A stretch of 21,446 nucleotides of DNA from the NCBI GenBank assembly GCA_904501685.1, contig CAJGBX010000010.1, forward strand, positions 1 through 21,446. Reading direction: 5' to 3'. The translations under genes were made by a program, and so were the position numbers. The DNA comes from Clostridiaceae bacterium (GTDB lineage Bacteria; Bacillota; Clostridia; Oscillospirales; Acutalibacteraceae). Positions 1 to 6,976 of the stretch are shown here, piece after piece (within the stretch, counting starts at the first letter, position 1; each line of letters starts with the position of its first letter). The notes below the pieces were generated by a model that was not told the DNA's origin, did not search any database, and saw nothing but the letters and a program-made list of their open reading frames with translations.

Positions 1-1575
1 AAAGGTCGTCCGGTCGAGCGTTTGGTTTATAACGACACAGGCTCTGAGGAGACTGTTGAGAATGTTTCCTTGAACGACACAGCTTTCTATCGTTCACAGC
101 ACCGTGTTGCACTCCGTAACTGCGGCGTTATCAATCCTGAAAATATTGACGAATACATAGCAATGGACGGTTATCAGGCTTTAGGTAAGGCCTTGACCGA
201 AATGACACCTGACCAGGTTATCGAAACAATTTTGGCTTCGGGACTCCGCGGACGCGGCGGTGCAGGCTTCCCCACCGGCAAGAAGTGGGAATTGGCTCGC
301 AACCTTGTTAAGGATGCTGATCAGAAGTTCGTTGCATGTAACGCCGACGAAGGTGACCCCGGTGCATTTATGGACCGTTCCGTTTTGGAGGGTGACCCTC
401 ACGCTCTTATCGAGGCTATGGCAATTGCTGCTTATGCTATCGGCGCAAATCAGGGCTTTGTTTATGTTCGTGCTGAGTATCCTATTGCCGTTAACCGCTT
501 GCAGATTGCTATCAATCAGGCTCGTGAGTACGGTCTGCTCGGTAAAAACATTTTCGATACAGGCTTTGACTTTGATATGGAAATCCGTCTCGGTGCAGGT
601 GCATTCGTTTGCGGTGAGGAAACCGCTTTGATGACCTCTATCGAGGGTAAACGCGGTGAGCCCCGTCCCCGTCCTCCGTTCCCGGCAGTTAAGGGTCTTT
701 TCGGCAAGCCGACCGTTCTTAATAACGTTGAAACCTATGCTAACATTCCTCAGATTATCCTGAATGGTGCTGAGTGGTTCTCTTCTATGGGTACTGAGAA
801 ATCCAAGGGTACTAAGGTATTCGCCTTGGGCGGTAATATCAAGAATACCGGACTTGTTGAGGTTCCTATGGGTACAACCCTCAGAACTATTGTTGAGGAA
901 ATCGGCGGCGGTATCCCCAACGGCAAGAAGTTCAAGGCAGCTCAGACAGGCGGCCCCTCAGGCGGATGTATTCCTGCTGAGTACTTGGATATTCCGATTG
1001 ACTATGACAACCTTCTTGAAATCGGCTCGATGATGGGCTCCGGCGGTCTTATCGTTATGGATGAGGACAGCTGTATGGTTGATATTGCTAAGTTCTTCTT
1101 AGAGTTCACCGTTGATGAGTCCTGCGGTAAGTGTACTCCCTGCCGTATCGGTACTAAGAGACTTCTTGAGATGCTCGATAACATCACCAAGGGCAAGGCT
1201 ACTTTGGAAGACCTTGACAGAATGGAAGAGCTTTGCAACTACATTAAGAAGAACGCTCTTTGCGGTTTGGGACAGACTGCTCCGAACCCCGTTCTTTCTA
1301 CTTTAAGATATTTCCGTGATGAGTATGTTGCTCACATCGTTGACAAGAAGTGTCCTGCCGGCGTATGTAAGGAATTGCTCACCTACAGCATCATTGCCGA
1401 TAAGTGCTTTGGCTGTGGAATGTGTGCTAAGGCTTGTCCTGCAGATGCAATCTACAAGACCGACTACACCGCACCCGGCAAGAAGCTGCCCGCTTTGGCA
1501 ATTGACCCCGATAAGTGCGTTAAGTGCGGTGCTTGTATGGGTACATGTAAGTTTAAGGCTATCATCAAAGGTTAA
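1..1575 (+). CDS. hydB: HydB, NADH-binding flavoprotein subunit of multimeric [FeFe] hydrogenase (5' truncated)
   Basis: NuoF-like subunit that binds NAD(H) and FMN and passes electrons through Fe-S clusters to HydA. The frame is open to base 1 and the residues before the first possible start (KGRPVERLVYND) match the family interior, so the true start and the N-terminal thioredoxin-like [2Fe-2S] domain lie left of the window. Visible in order: glycine-rich flavin/NAD motif GLRGRGGAGFPTGKKWE, NADEGDPGAFMDRSVLEGDPH, a NuoF-type cluster site ESCGKCTPCRIG with a later CGLG, and a C-terminal ferredoxin domain with two CxxCxxCxxxC sets (CFGCGMCAKACP and CVKCGACMGTC). Ends 18 bases before hydA, so the two are an operon; a hydC-like gene is expected upstream. 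Family assignment is firm. Whether the complex bifurcates (NADH plus ferredoxin) is inferred. Confidence 0.95.
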   Translation, partial: KGRPVERLVYNDTGSEETVENVSLNDTAFYRSQHRVALRNCGVINPENIDEYIAMDGYQALGKALTEMTPDQVIETILASGLRGRGGAGFPTGKKWELARNLVKDADQKFVACNADEGDPGAFMDRSVLEGDPHALIEAMAIAAYAIGANQGFVYVRAEYPIAVNRLQIAINQAREYGLLGKNIFDTGFDFDMEIRLGAGAFVCGEETALMTSIEGKRGEPRPRPPFPAVKGLFGKPTVLNNVETYANIPQIILNGAEWFSSMGTEKSKGTKVFALGGNIKNTGLVEVPMGTTLRTIVEEIGGGIPNGKKFKAAQTGGPSGGCIPAEYLDIPIDYDNLLEIGSMMGSGGLIVMDEDSCMVDIAKFFLEFTVDESCGKCTPCRIGTKRLLEMLDNITKGKATLEDLDRMEELCNYIKKNALCGLGQTAPNPVLSTLRYFRDEYVAHIVDKKCPAGVCKELLTYSIIADKCFGCGMCAKACPADAIYKTDYTAPGKKLPALAIDPDKCVKCGACMGTCKFKAIIKG

Positions 1576-1593
1576 GGAAGGAGAATACATACA

Positions 1594-3351
1594 ATGGATA
1601 AAATGATTAATTTAAAAATTAACGGTATGGATGTCTCGGTTCCTGCCGGTACTACTATCCTTGAAGCAGCACGTGAGGTAGGCATTGAAATTCCTACTCT
1701 TTGCTTTATGAAGGATATGAACGAAATCGGCGCCTGCCGTATTTGCGTTGTTGAGGTTAACGAGGGAAGAGGCTTCAGAATTGTTGCCGCTTGTGTATAC
1801 CCCGTAACCGAGGGTATGGAGGTTAAGACCAACTCTAAGGCAGTTATCGAGTCCAGAAAAACCACCTTGGAGCTCTTGCTTTCTACTCACGATAGAAAAT
1901 GTTTGTCTTGCGTACGTTCGGGCAACTGCGAATTCCAGAAGCTCTGTAACGATTACGGCATTGCAGACGAGAGCGTATTTGACGGTGACAAGCCGGTTTA
2001 CGAGCTTGATACCTCGTCTCCCCATATGATTCGTGATAACAACAAGTGCGTGCTTTGCCGTCGTTGTGTTGCCGCTTGTCATGCTCAGCATGTTGGCGTT
2101 ATCGGTGCTAACGACCGCGGTATTGATACAAATGTTGCCTGTGCCTTTGAAAAGGGCTTGGGCGAAACCGGTTGTGTATCTTGCGGTCAGTGTATCGTTG
2201 CTTGTCCCACCGGTGCTTTAACCGAGAAGGACGATACCGATAAGGTATTCGAGGCATTGGATGACCCCAATAAGATCGTTATTGTTCAGACTGCTCCTGC
2301 AGTCCGTGCCGCCTTGGGTGAAGAGTTCGGCTATGAAATCGGAACCGGTGTTGAGGGCAAAATGGTTGCCGCTCTCCGCCGTTTGGGCTTCGATAAGGTA
2401 TTTGATACCAACGTTGGCGCCGACCTCACCATTATGGAAGAGGGCAATGAGTTTATTGAGAGAGTTAAGAACGGCGGCAAGCTGCCGATGATTACCTCCT
2501 GCTCACCCGGTTGGATTAATTTCTGCGAAATGTATCATCCTGCTATGCTTGAGAACCTGTCTTCTTGCAAGTCTCCTCAGCAGATGTTCGGCGCAGTTAT
2601 TAAGACCTACTATGCAGAAAAGAACGGCATCGACCCGAAGAACATTGTTTCGGTATCGGTTATGCCCTGTACTGCTAAGAAGTACGAAATCATACGTAAC
2701 GACCAGTCTGCTGCAGGCATCCCTGATGTTGATATCACTATCACCACCCGTGAGCTTGCACGTATGATTAAGCGTGCACGTATTGAGTTTGCTAAGCTTC
2801 CCGACGAGAAGTTTGATTCTCCGTTAGGTGATTCTACCGGCGCCGCAGTTATCTTCGGCGCTACCGGCGGTGTTATGGAAGCAGCACTCCGTACCGTTGT
2901 TGAAACCCTTGAGGGTAAGGAACTGCCCAGTGTTGATTTCACTGCAGTTCGTGGCACCGAGGCTATCAAGGAAGCTACCTTGAATGTCGCAGGTATGGAT
3001 GTTAACGTTTGTGTTGTCAGCGGTCTTGATGCAGCTCATAAGGTTCTTTGCGCTGTTGAAAACGGTGAGAAGAATTACCACTTTATCGAGATTATGTGCT
3101 GCCCCGGCGGTTGTGTAACCGGTGGCGGTCAGCCCATTCAGCCGACCTCTGTACGTCAGACTGTTGATATCAAGGCACTTCGCGCTAAGGCTCTTTATAG
3201 CTATGACGAGGCTAACACCTTGAGAAAGTCTCACGAAAGCCCGGTTGTTAAGGCTTTGTACAGTGAGTACTTTGAGAAGCCCGGCAGCCATAAGGCTCAC
3301 GAGATTCTCCACACATCTTATGTAGACCGTTCCAAGAAGGTTATTAAGTAA
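1594..3351 (+). CDS. hydA: HydA, catalytic subunit of NAD-linked [FeFe] hydrogenase
   Basis: Cytoplasmic H2-evolving or H2-oxidising subunit, 585 aa. N-terminal [2Fe-2S] ferredoxin domain (Cys37, 48, 51, 67), a His-Cys3 cluster site (His99, Cys103, 106, 112) and two [4Fe-4S] sets (Cys152/155/158/162 and Cys194/197/200/204) lead to the H-cluster domain. Signature L1 reads TSCSPGW (residues 301-307), L2 MPCTAKKYE (Cys359) and L3 EIMCCPGGCVTGGGQP (from residue 499). Residue 304 is Ser, where the well-studied enzymes have the proton-relay Cys (TSCCP). GGAAGGAG ends 10 bases before the ATG; a second in-frame ATG three codons later is less well spaced. It is last in the transcript: a strong terminator follows within 15 bases. 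The family is certain; the effect of the Ser is inference. Confidence 0.97.
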   Translation: MDKMINLKINGMDVSVPAGTTILEAAREVGIEIPTLCFMKDMNEIGACRICVVEVNEGRGFRIVAACVYPVTEGMEVKTNSKAVIESRKTTLELLLSTHDRKCLSCVRSGNCEFQKLCNDYGIADESVFDGDKPVYELDTSSPHMIRDNNKCVLCRRCVAACHAQHVGVIGANDRGIDTNVACAFEKGLGETGCVSCGQCIVACPTGALTEKDDTDKVFEALDDPNKIVIVQTAPAVRAALGEEFGYEIGTGVEGKMVAALRRLGFDKVFDTNVGADLTIMEEGNEFIERVKNGGKLPMITSCSPGWINFCEMYHPAMLENLSSCKSPQQMFGAVIKTYYAEKNGIDPKNIVSVSVMPCTAKKYEIIRNDQSAAGIPDVDITITTRELARMIKRARIEFAKLPDEKFDSPLGDSTGAAVIFGATGGVMEAALRTVVETLEGKELPSVDFTAVRGTEAIKEATLNVAGMDVNVCVVSGLDAAHKVLCAVENGEKNYHFIEIMCCPGGCVTGGGQPIQPTSVRQTVDIKALRAKALYSYDEANTLRKSHESPVVKALYSEYFEKPGSHKAHEILHTSYVDRSKKVIK

Positions 3352-3363
3352 GATAAAGCATTT

Positions 3364-3390
3364 AAGCCACACCGAAAGGTGTGGCTTTTT
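3364..3390 (+). terminator. Rho-independent terminator after hydA
   Basis: Perfect 10-bp stem AAGCCACACC / GGTGTGGCTT closed by a GAAA tetraloop and running straight into a T run. It ends the hydBA transcript. Confidence 0.93.
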
Positions 3391-3396
3391 CTATGC

Positions 3397-3425
3397 TTGA
3401 AATATTATAATTAATAAGGTAAAAT
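3397..3425 (+). promoter_or_regulatory. Sigma-A-type promoter for trmO
   Basis: TTGAAA (3397-3402), 17-base spacer, TAAAAT (3420-3425), placed directly after the hydA terminator and 28 bases before the trmO ATG. Confidence 0.6.
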
Positions 3426-3453
3426 AGTAATATATTTTTTCCGGAGATGTAAA

Positions 3454-4146
3454 ATGAAAGATTTAACCGTCATTGCAAAGATACATACATTGTATAAAGA
3501 AAAATTTGGTATTCCGCGTCAAAGCGGAATGGTCGATTTGCCGGCTGAAATCATTTTCGAGCCTCAGTTTCGCGACCCTAATGCTGTAAGAGGATTGGAA
3601 GGATTCTCACACATTTGGCTTTTGTGGGACTTTTCAGAAGCCGAATCGAAAAACGGCGTATGGCAGCCGACCGTCCGCCCGCCGAGATTAGGCGGAAATA
3701 CAAGAATGGGTGTTTTTGCTACACGCTCACCGTTCAGACCGAACGGAATAGGACTTTCTTCGGTTAAATTGGAACGGATTGAAATAGGTCGGCAGGGTCC
3801 CGTTTTACATATCACCGGTGCCGATTTGCTGGACGGTACACCAATTTACGATATAAAGCCATATATTGCTTTTTGCGACAGTCACCCGGATGCCGTTTGC
3901 GGCTTTTCCGAGGGCTATAAGCAATATCGGCTAAGGGTGGTGTTCCCCGAGGCAGAAGAATTAAAGCTACCCGAGGAGTTAAGAGAAAGGGTGACCGAAT
4001 TGTTAAATTTTGACCCGCGTCCGTCCTACCAAGCCGACCCCGAACGTGTTTACGGAATGGATATTTCCGGTTATTCGGTCAAATTTACTGTGGACGGTGA
4101 CTGCCTGACCGTAAAGTCAGTCGAACCTTGCGCGGAGCTTTTGTAA
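3454..4146 (+). CDS. trmO: TrmO, tRNA (N6-threonylcarbamoyladenosine(37)-N6)-methyltransferase
   Basis: TsaA/TrmO family, SAM-dependent N6-methylation of t6A at position 37 of ANN-decoding tRNAs. 230 aa, about the usual family length. Diagnostic stretches: GLEGFSHIWLLWDF (about residues 48-60), FATRSPFRPNGIGLS (88-102), GADLLDGTPIYDIKPY (122-137) and DPRPSYQ near residue 207. Start ATG is preceded by CCGGAGA. Monocistronic with its own promoter. Its 3' end overlaps that of the convergent sigK by 30 bases. Assignment of the family is firm; substrate tRNA is by homology. Confidence 0.93.
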   Translation: MKDLTVIAKIHTLYKEKFGIPRQSGMVDLPAEIIFEPQFRDPNAVRGLEGFSHIWLLWDFSEAESKNGVWQPTVRPPRLGGNTRMGVFATRSPFRPNGIGLSSVKLERIEIGRQGPVLHITGADLLDGTPIYDIKPYIAFCDSHPDAVCGFSEGYKQYRLRVVFPEAEELKLPEELRERVTELLNFDPRPSYQADPERVYGMDISGYSVKFTVDGDCLTVKSVEPCAELL

Positions 4147-4800
4147 CGCCTTTTTTTCAATTCGACTGACATAAGAACGGCTGATTTTAAGCTTTTTTGC
4201 AACCTCTCTTTGAGGGAGCTCAGGCCGACCGTCTAAGCCGTACCTGAGGCGGATTATAGTCAGCTCACGGGGAGTCAATGTGTTTTTAAGAAATCCGCGC
4301 AGGAGCTCTGATTTCAGCTTTAAATCAAGGTCATCGACAATGTCGGAGTTGTCAGTAATAACATCTGAGAGAGTCAAGGTGTTGCCGTCCTTGTCGGTTT
4401 CAATAGGGTCGTTAATGGAAACGTCCTGAGAGGTTTTTTTCAGTGACCGAAAATACATCAAAATTTCATTGTCAATGCAGCGTGCGGCATAGGTGGCGAG
4501 TCGGATACCTTTATCGGGCTTGAACGACGAAATTGCTTTAATTAGACCGATTGTGCCGATTGATACGAGGTCATCTTGGTCGATGTTGCTTGCGAAATAC
4601 TTTTTTGCAATGTGTGCGACCAGCCTGAGGTTGTGTTCTATCAGCATTTTACGAGCCGAGTCGTCACCGAGAGACATTTTTTCAAGTAACCGGGACTCCT
4701 CTTTGGCCGATAAAGCCCTTGGGAACGAGCCGGGTGAGGTTGCGTGTAAAAAGAAATACATCAGGTTTGGGAATATTTGCATAAGCAATGACAAAAACAT
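4117..4800 (-). CDS. sigK: SigK, sporulation sigma factor (late mother cell), pro-form
   Basis: Sigma-70 family factor of the SigE/SigK type that directs late mother-cell transcription in endospore formers. Visible: hydrophobic N-terminal pro-sequence (MFLSLLMQIFPNLMYFFL), SFPRALSAKEE, region 2 (MLIEHNLRLVAHIAKKY, DLVSIGTIGLIKAI, LATYAARCIDNEILMYFR) and region 4 helix-turn-helix (LPQREVAKKLKISRSYVSRIEKKALQKL). I start it at 4800: GAGGTG at 4807-4812 is correctly spaced for this ATG, whereas the longer reading from 4845 would translate that ribosome site. The gene is intact, with no skin-like interruption. No confident sporulation promoter was found upstream. SigK is preferred over SigE from the pro-sequence and the spacing to SAKEE. 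Confidence 0.9.
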   Translation of the reverse strand: MFLSLLMQIFPNLMYFFLHATSPGSFPRALSAKEESRLLEKMSLGDDSARKMLIEHNLRLVAHIAKKYFASNIDQDDLVSIGTIGLIKAISSFKPDKGIRLATYAARCIDNEILMYFRSLKKTSQDVSINDPIETDKDGNTLTLSDVITDNSDIVDDLDLKLKSELLRGFLKNTLTPRELTIIRLRYGLDGRPELPQREVAKKLKISRSYVSRIEKKALQKLRARFD

Positions 4801-4951
4801 AATTAACACCTCAAGTAAAGTATCGAAGTGTTTAAATATATGCATAACGCCAACCGTGCTTGCCAGTCCAAAGGGAGTTTCTGTTTTGAATTGTGATCTA
4901 AGTATTGTCGAAAAAAGAAGAAAGAATTTTCTAAGAAAAGTAAAAAAATAC

Positions 4952-4980
4952 TTGCATTTTTAAGATTAATGGTGTATAAT
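4952..4980 (+). promoter_or_regulatory. Promoter of the tRNA-fMet gene
   Basis: TTGCAT (4952-4957), 17-base spacer, perfect TATAAT (4975-4980), 38 bases before the mature tRNA 5' end. The 4801-4951 stretch to its left is AT-rich and is otherwise the sigK upstream region; I see no other element there. Confidence 0.8.
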
Positions 4981-5018
4981 AATGTAACAGCCGCAAGAAA
5001 CACGGCAAAATAAAATAT

Positions 5019-5095
<77 letters not shown>

Positions 5096-5136
5096 AAGAA
5101 ACTCGGAACACCTTTTGGTGTGCCGAGTTTCTTCTT
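5096..5136 (+). terminator. Terminator of the tRNA-fMet gene
   Basis: A 17-bp stem with one mismatch (AAGAAACTCGGAACACC opposite GGTGTGCCGAGTTTCTT) around a TTTT loop, starting immediately after the CCA. Confidence 0.85.
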
Positions 5137-5139
5137 GTT

Positions 5140-5313
5140 ATGAGTTTGAAACGAACCGACGACCGACGGGTTCCCGGAGCAACACACGCGACCGCGTCCG
5201 GCGGACGAAGAAGGGAGCGTTTGTTGGCGCAGCGGTCAAAATCGTTAGCGACGAGTAGGAGCGACCGACGATTTTGGGTACCGCAAGAGTGCAAGCAAAG
5301 GCAGAGCCTTTGC
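5140..5313. other. GC-rich non-coding segment with nested inverted repeats
   Basis: This segment is GC-richer than its flanks. It contains GCGGTCAAAATCGT (5232-5245) paired with ACGATTTTG plus ACCGC (5268-5284), a 14-bp stem with a three-base bulge. It also contains a perfect hairpin GCAAAGGC-AGA-GCCTTTGC (5295-5313). Open frames cross it on both strands but show no recognisable protein and no ribosome site. It lies between the tRNA gene and the second copy of the tRNA 3' end. Confidence 0.6.
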
Positions 5314-5319
5314 GCGAAA

Positions 5320-5347
5320 CGGTTCAAATCCGGCCCCCGCAACCAAA
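5320..5347 (+). repeat. Duplicated 3' end of tRNA-fMet (28-base direct repeat)
   Basis: Exact copy of 5070-5097: T-arm, 3' acceptor strand, CCA and two following A residues. It has no 5' half, so it cannot make a tRNA. Duplicated tRNA 3' ends are typical of attachment-site scars left by site-specific integration, but only about 220 bases separate the copies and no integrase is present. A rearranged tRNA copy is the alternative. Confidence 0.85.
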
Positions 5348-5352
5348 ACAGG

Positions 5353-5381
5353 AAAAGCAGATGCGAATGCATCTGCTTTTT
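5353..5381 (+). terminator. Terminator-like hairpin after the tRNA 3'-end copy
   Basis: Perfect 12-bp stem AAAAGCAGATGC / GCATCTGCTTTT with loop GAAT, followed by T. An outer inverted repeat pairs GCAACCAAAAC (5339-5349, the tRNA 3' end) with GTTTTGGTTGC (5383-5393), so the whole of 5339-5393 can fold into one long stem. Confidence 0.75.
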
Positions 5382-5395
5382 CGTTTTGGTTGCAT

Positions 5396-5527
5396 CCAAG
5401 CCGAAGGCTTGGTATGTAATCCGCGTTAGCGGAATGTAATCAGTTCGCTTTGCGAACTGTATGGCAACAAGGCGAAAGTCTTGTATGTGTCTTTCTTCGG
5501 CTTGATTACATACAACACTTCGTGTTG
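5396..5527. repeat. Array of five short hairpins inside a larger inverted repeat
   Basis: Five small hairpins follow one another: CCAAGCC-GAA-GGCTTGG (5396-5412), CCGC-GTTA-GCGG (5421-5432), CAGTTCGC-TTT-GCGAACTG (5441-5459), ACAAGGC-GAAA-GTCTTGT (5467-5484, one G-T pair) and CAACAC-TTC-GTGTTG (5513-5527). Linkers are related (TATGTAAT, AATGTAAT, GTATG). CAAGCCGAAG (5397-5406) has an exact reverse complement at 5495-5504, and the TATGTAATC linker is mirrored as GATTACATA at 5504-5512. No protein is encoded. The form suggests a palindromic intergenic repeat or a structured RNA. Confidence 0.7.
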
Positions 5528-5574
5528 ATTTTATATAGGACGCCTGTTTCAGTCGGTTTCGATTTTTCAGAAAA

Positions 5575-5793
5575 TTATTTTTTAATATTTATATCAATTC
5601 CAAGCAGATAATCAGCAGATACTTTAAAGAACTTTGCGAAAGCAATTATGTCATCGATACTCGGCTCACATTTATTGCATTCAATATATGAAATTTTTCG
5701 TTGTGTCATATTTACCTTTTTTGCAAGTTTAGTTTGATTAAGATCAAGATCTTCTCTTAAATTTCTTATTTTATCGCCGAATGTCAACTTCAT
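5575..5793 (-). CDS. Small XRE/Cro-like transcriptional regulator
   Basis: 72 aa, essentially a single HTH_3 domain: FGDKIRNLREDLDLNQTKLAKKVNMTQRKISYIE (helix-turn-helix about residues 19-39), then SIDDIIAFAKFFKVSADYLLGI. GAGGTG sits seven bases before the ATG. It is divergent from the membrane-protein gene at 5901. The shared intergenic region has repeated AGACA/TGTCT half-sites lying on the promoter of that gene, so autoregulation and repression of the neighbour are likely but inferred. It resembles stand-alone phage- or island-type regulators. No ligand domain is present. Confidence 0.9.
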   Translation of the reverse strand: MKLTFGDKIRNLREDLDLNQTKLAKKVNMTQRKISYIECNKCEPSIDDIIAFAKFFKVSADYLLGIDINIKK

Positions 5794-5822
5794 AATAACA
5801 TCACCTCAAGTCATTTTATATT

Positions 5823-5873
5823 AGACAAAAATTTTCTATTGACTTTTAGACAAATAATGTCTATAATTGTCTT
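5823..5873. promoter_or_regulatory. Putative operator: AGACA/TGTCT half-site cluster
   Basis: AGACA at 5823-5827 and 5848-5852, TGTCT at 5858-5862 and 5868-5872. The pair TAGACA (5847-5852) and TGTCTA (5858-5863) is a perfect 6-bp inverted repeat with a 5-base spacer. The second TGTCT is exactly 10 bases further on, one helical turn. The likely ligand is the adjacent XRE protein. Confidence 0.6.
5839..5867 (+). promoter_or_regulatory. Promoter of the 5901 membrane-protein gene
   Basis: TTGACT (5839-5844), 17-base spacer, TATAAT (5862-5867). The operator-like inverted repeat fills the spacer, so binding there would block RNA polymerase. Confidence 0.75.
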
Positions 5874-5900
5874 AAAGTCGATTGTAAAGGAGGGAGTTTT

Positions 5901-6146
5901 GTGGGTGTTGCGTCTTTAATATTAGGTATAATAAGTACAGTTATAGGCGTTTTCTTCAATTACATTGGTTGGATTGGAGCGATTGTTGGTATAATTGGCA
6001 TTATACTTGGTGCCGTTGCAAGAAAGAGTGCTAAAAGCGGTGTTGCCACTGCTGGTTTAGTTCTTTCTATTATTGGTACTGTACTAAGCTTGATTTTATA
6101 CATAGCCTGTGCTGCATGTGTTGCTGGAATCGCTGCTTCTATCTAA
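5901..6146 (+). CDS. Small two-span membrane protein (DUF4190-like)
   Basis: 81 aa with two Gly/Ile/Val-rich hydrophobic segments (about residues 3-38 and 48-78) joined by a short basic loop ARKSAKSG. This layout is typical of small DUF4190-like membrane proteins of unknown function. GTG start, chosen because AAAGGAGGG lies 6 bases upstream and no nearby ATG fits. Transcribed from a consensus promoter overlapped by a probable XRE operator, and followed at once by a terminator, so it is a one-gene unit. Function is not known. A role in membrane stress or as an XRE-controlled toxic or immunity protein is speculation. Confidence 0.8.
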   Translation: MGVASLILGIISTVIGVFFNYIGWIGAIVGIIGIILGAVARKSAKSGVATAGLVLSIIGTVLSLILYIACAACVAGIAASI

Positions 6147-6152
6147 TAAATA

Positions 6153-6187
6153 AAAATAACCTTGCAAAGAGCAAGGTTATTTTTATT
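6153..6187 (+). terminator. Terminator after the 5901 gene
   Basis: 13-bp stem AAAATAACCTTGC / GCAAGGTTATTTT with loop AAAGA, then TATT. It lies before the Lgt-like start, which argues against the longer reading of that gene. Confidence 0.88.
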
Positions 6188-6202
6188 CGCAACGAGAAAA
6201 AT

Positions 6203-6976
6203 ATGTGTCCTTATATAACGTTTTTTAATAATAATATTTCAACTTATGGAATATTGATGGTTCTCGGAATAGTTCTGGTTTTTATATTAGCGTTCCGTAG
6301 AGCCAAAAAGTATGGTGTTTCGATTGATGATATGCTTATTATTGCCGCATTTTCATTGCTTATCGGTCTTATCGGTGCAAGTTTACTTTACGCTTTTGCT
6401 TCCTATCCTATTTCGGCAATTATAGAGTCAATTTTTGCAGGAAAATTTGAAATTTTCGGCGGAATTGTATATTATGGAGGGCTAATTGGTGGAATTATAG
6501 GTTCAATTGTCGGACTTAAGGTAACAAAAGTAAAAACACAAATAGCTGAAATGGCGATTATTCCTTTTTTGCCAATAGGTCATGCTATCGGCAGAGTAGG
6601 TTGTGTTATGGCCGGATGTTGTAACGGTATGGAATATAATGGAATATTAGCAATTTACTATCCTGATACAATTACAGGGTTGTCTGCCGAGCATGGATAT
6701 TTCCCGGTTCAGTTTTTAGAAGCAGTATTAAATGTTATTATTGCTGTGTTTTTAATAATCCATACTAAAAAAGAAAAGCCCAAATATAGTATATTATTTT
6801 TATACCTATTGATTTATGCTATAATACGCTTCTCTTTAGAATTTTTAAGAGGTGACAAAATACGCGGAATTTATTTTGGTCTCTCAACGTCACAATGGAT
6901 ATCGATATTGTTATTTATAATTTCAGTAGTTTATTTCTGCGTTTTATATTACAAATCACGAAAATTAAAAGAATAG
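6203..6976 (+). CDS. lgt: Prolipoprotein diacylglyceryl transferase family protein (Lgt-like)
   Basis: 257-aa polytopic membrane protein. Lgt transfers diacylglycerol from phosphatidylglycerol to the lipobox Cys of prolipoproteins. Visible: N-terminal NISTYGILMVLGIVL, several transmembrane segments, EIFGGIVYYGGLIGGIIG, the Lgt core HAIGRVGCVMAGCCNG, FPVQFLEAVLNVII and the C-terminal FSLEFLRGD. The core has the GCC variant rather than GRIGNFIN of E. coli Lgt, so this may be a paralogue rather than the housekeeping enzyme. I start at 6203 (MCPYITFF): the frame is open further left to 6116, but that would run through the preceding gene and terminator. The Shine-Dalgarno is poor. A shared 3' motif and a terminator follow. 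Confidence 0.82.
   Translation: MCPYITFFNNNISTYGILMVLGIVLVFILAFRRAKKYGVSIDDMLIIAAFSLLIGLIGASLLYAFASYPISAIIESIFAGKFEIFGGIVYYGGLIGGIIGSIVGLKVTKVKTQIAEMAIIPFLPIGHAIGRVGCVMAGCCNGMEYNGILAIYYPDTITGLSAEHGYFPVQFLEAVLNVIIAVFLIIHTKKEKPKYSILFLYLLIYAIIRFSLEFLRGDKIRGIYFGLSTSQWISILLFIISVVYFCVLYYKSRKLKE

Noticed and set aside
22..24. TTG at 22 as the start of hydB
   Set aside because: The frame is open to base 1 and the upstream residues match HydB; the gene is truncated by the window edge.
4801..4845. Fifteen extra N-terminal residues for SigK
   Set aside because: The extra codons include the GAGGTG ribosome site that fits the ATG at 4800.
4801..4860. SigE-type promoter (CATATATT) upstream of sigK
   Set aside because: The -10-like match has no acceptable -35 partner at the right distance, so it was not annotated.
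4493..4963. Plus-strand open frame of 156 codons opposite sigK
   Set aside because: It is the antisense shadow of a well-defined sigK gene and has no ribosome site or known domain.
5140..5439. Plus-strand open frame of 99 codons through the repeat block
   Set aside because: No recognisable domain, no Shine-Dalgarno, crosses the tRNA 3'-end copy and a terminator; a composition artefact of the GC-rich segment.
5396..5527. CRISPR array
   Set aside because: The repeated units are different hairpins with short unequal linkers; there is no constant repeat with unique spacers and no cas gene.
6116..6202. Longer N-terminus for the Lgt-like protein
   Set aside because: It would overlap the previous gene and translate through its terminator, and the added residues do not look like an Lgt N-terminus.
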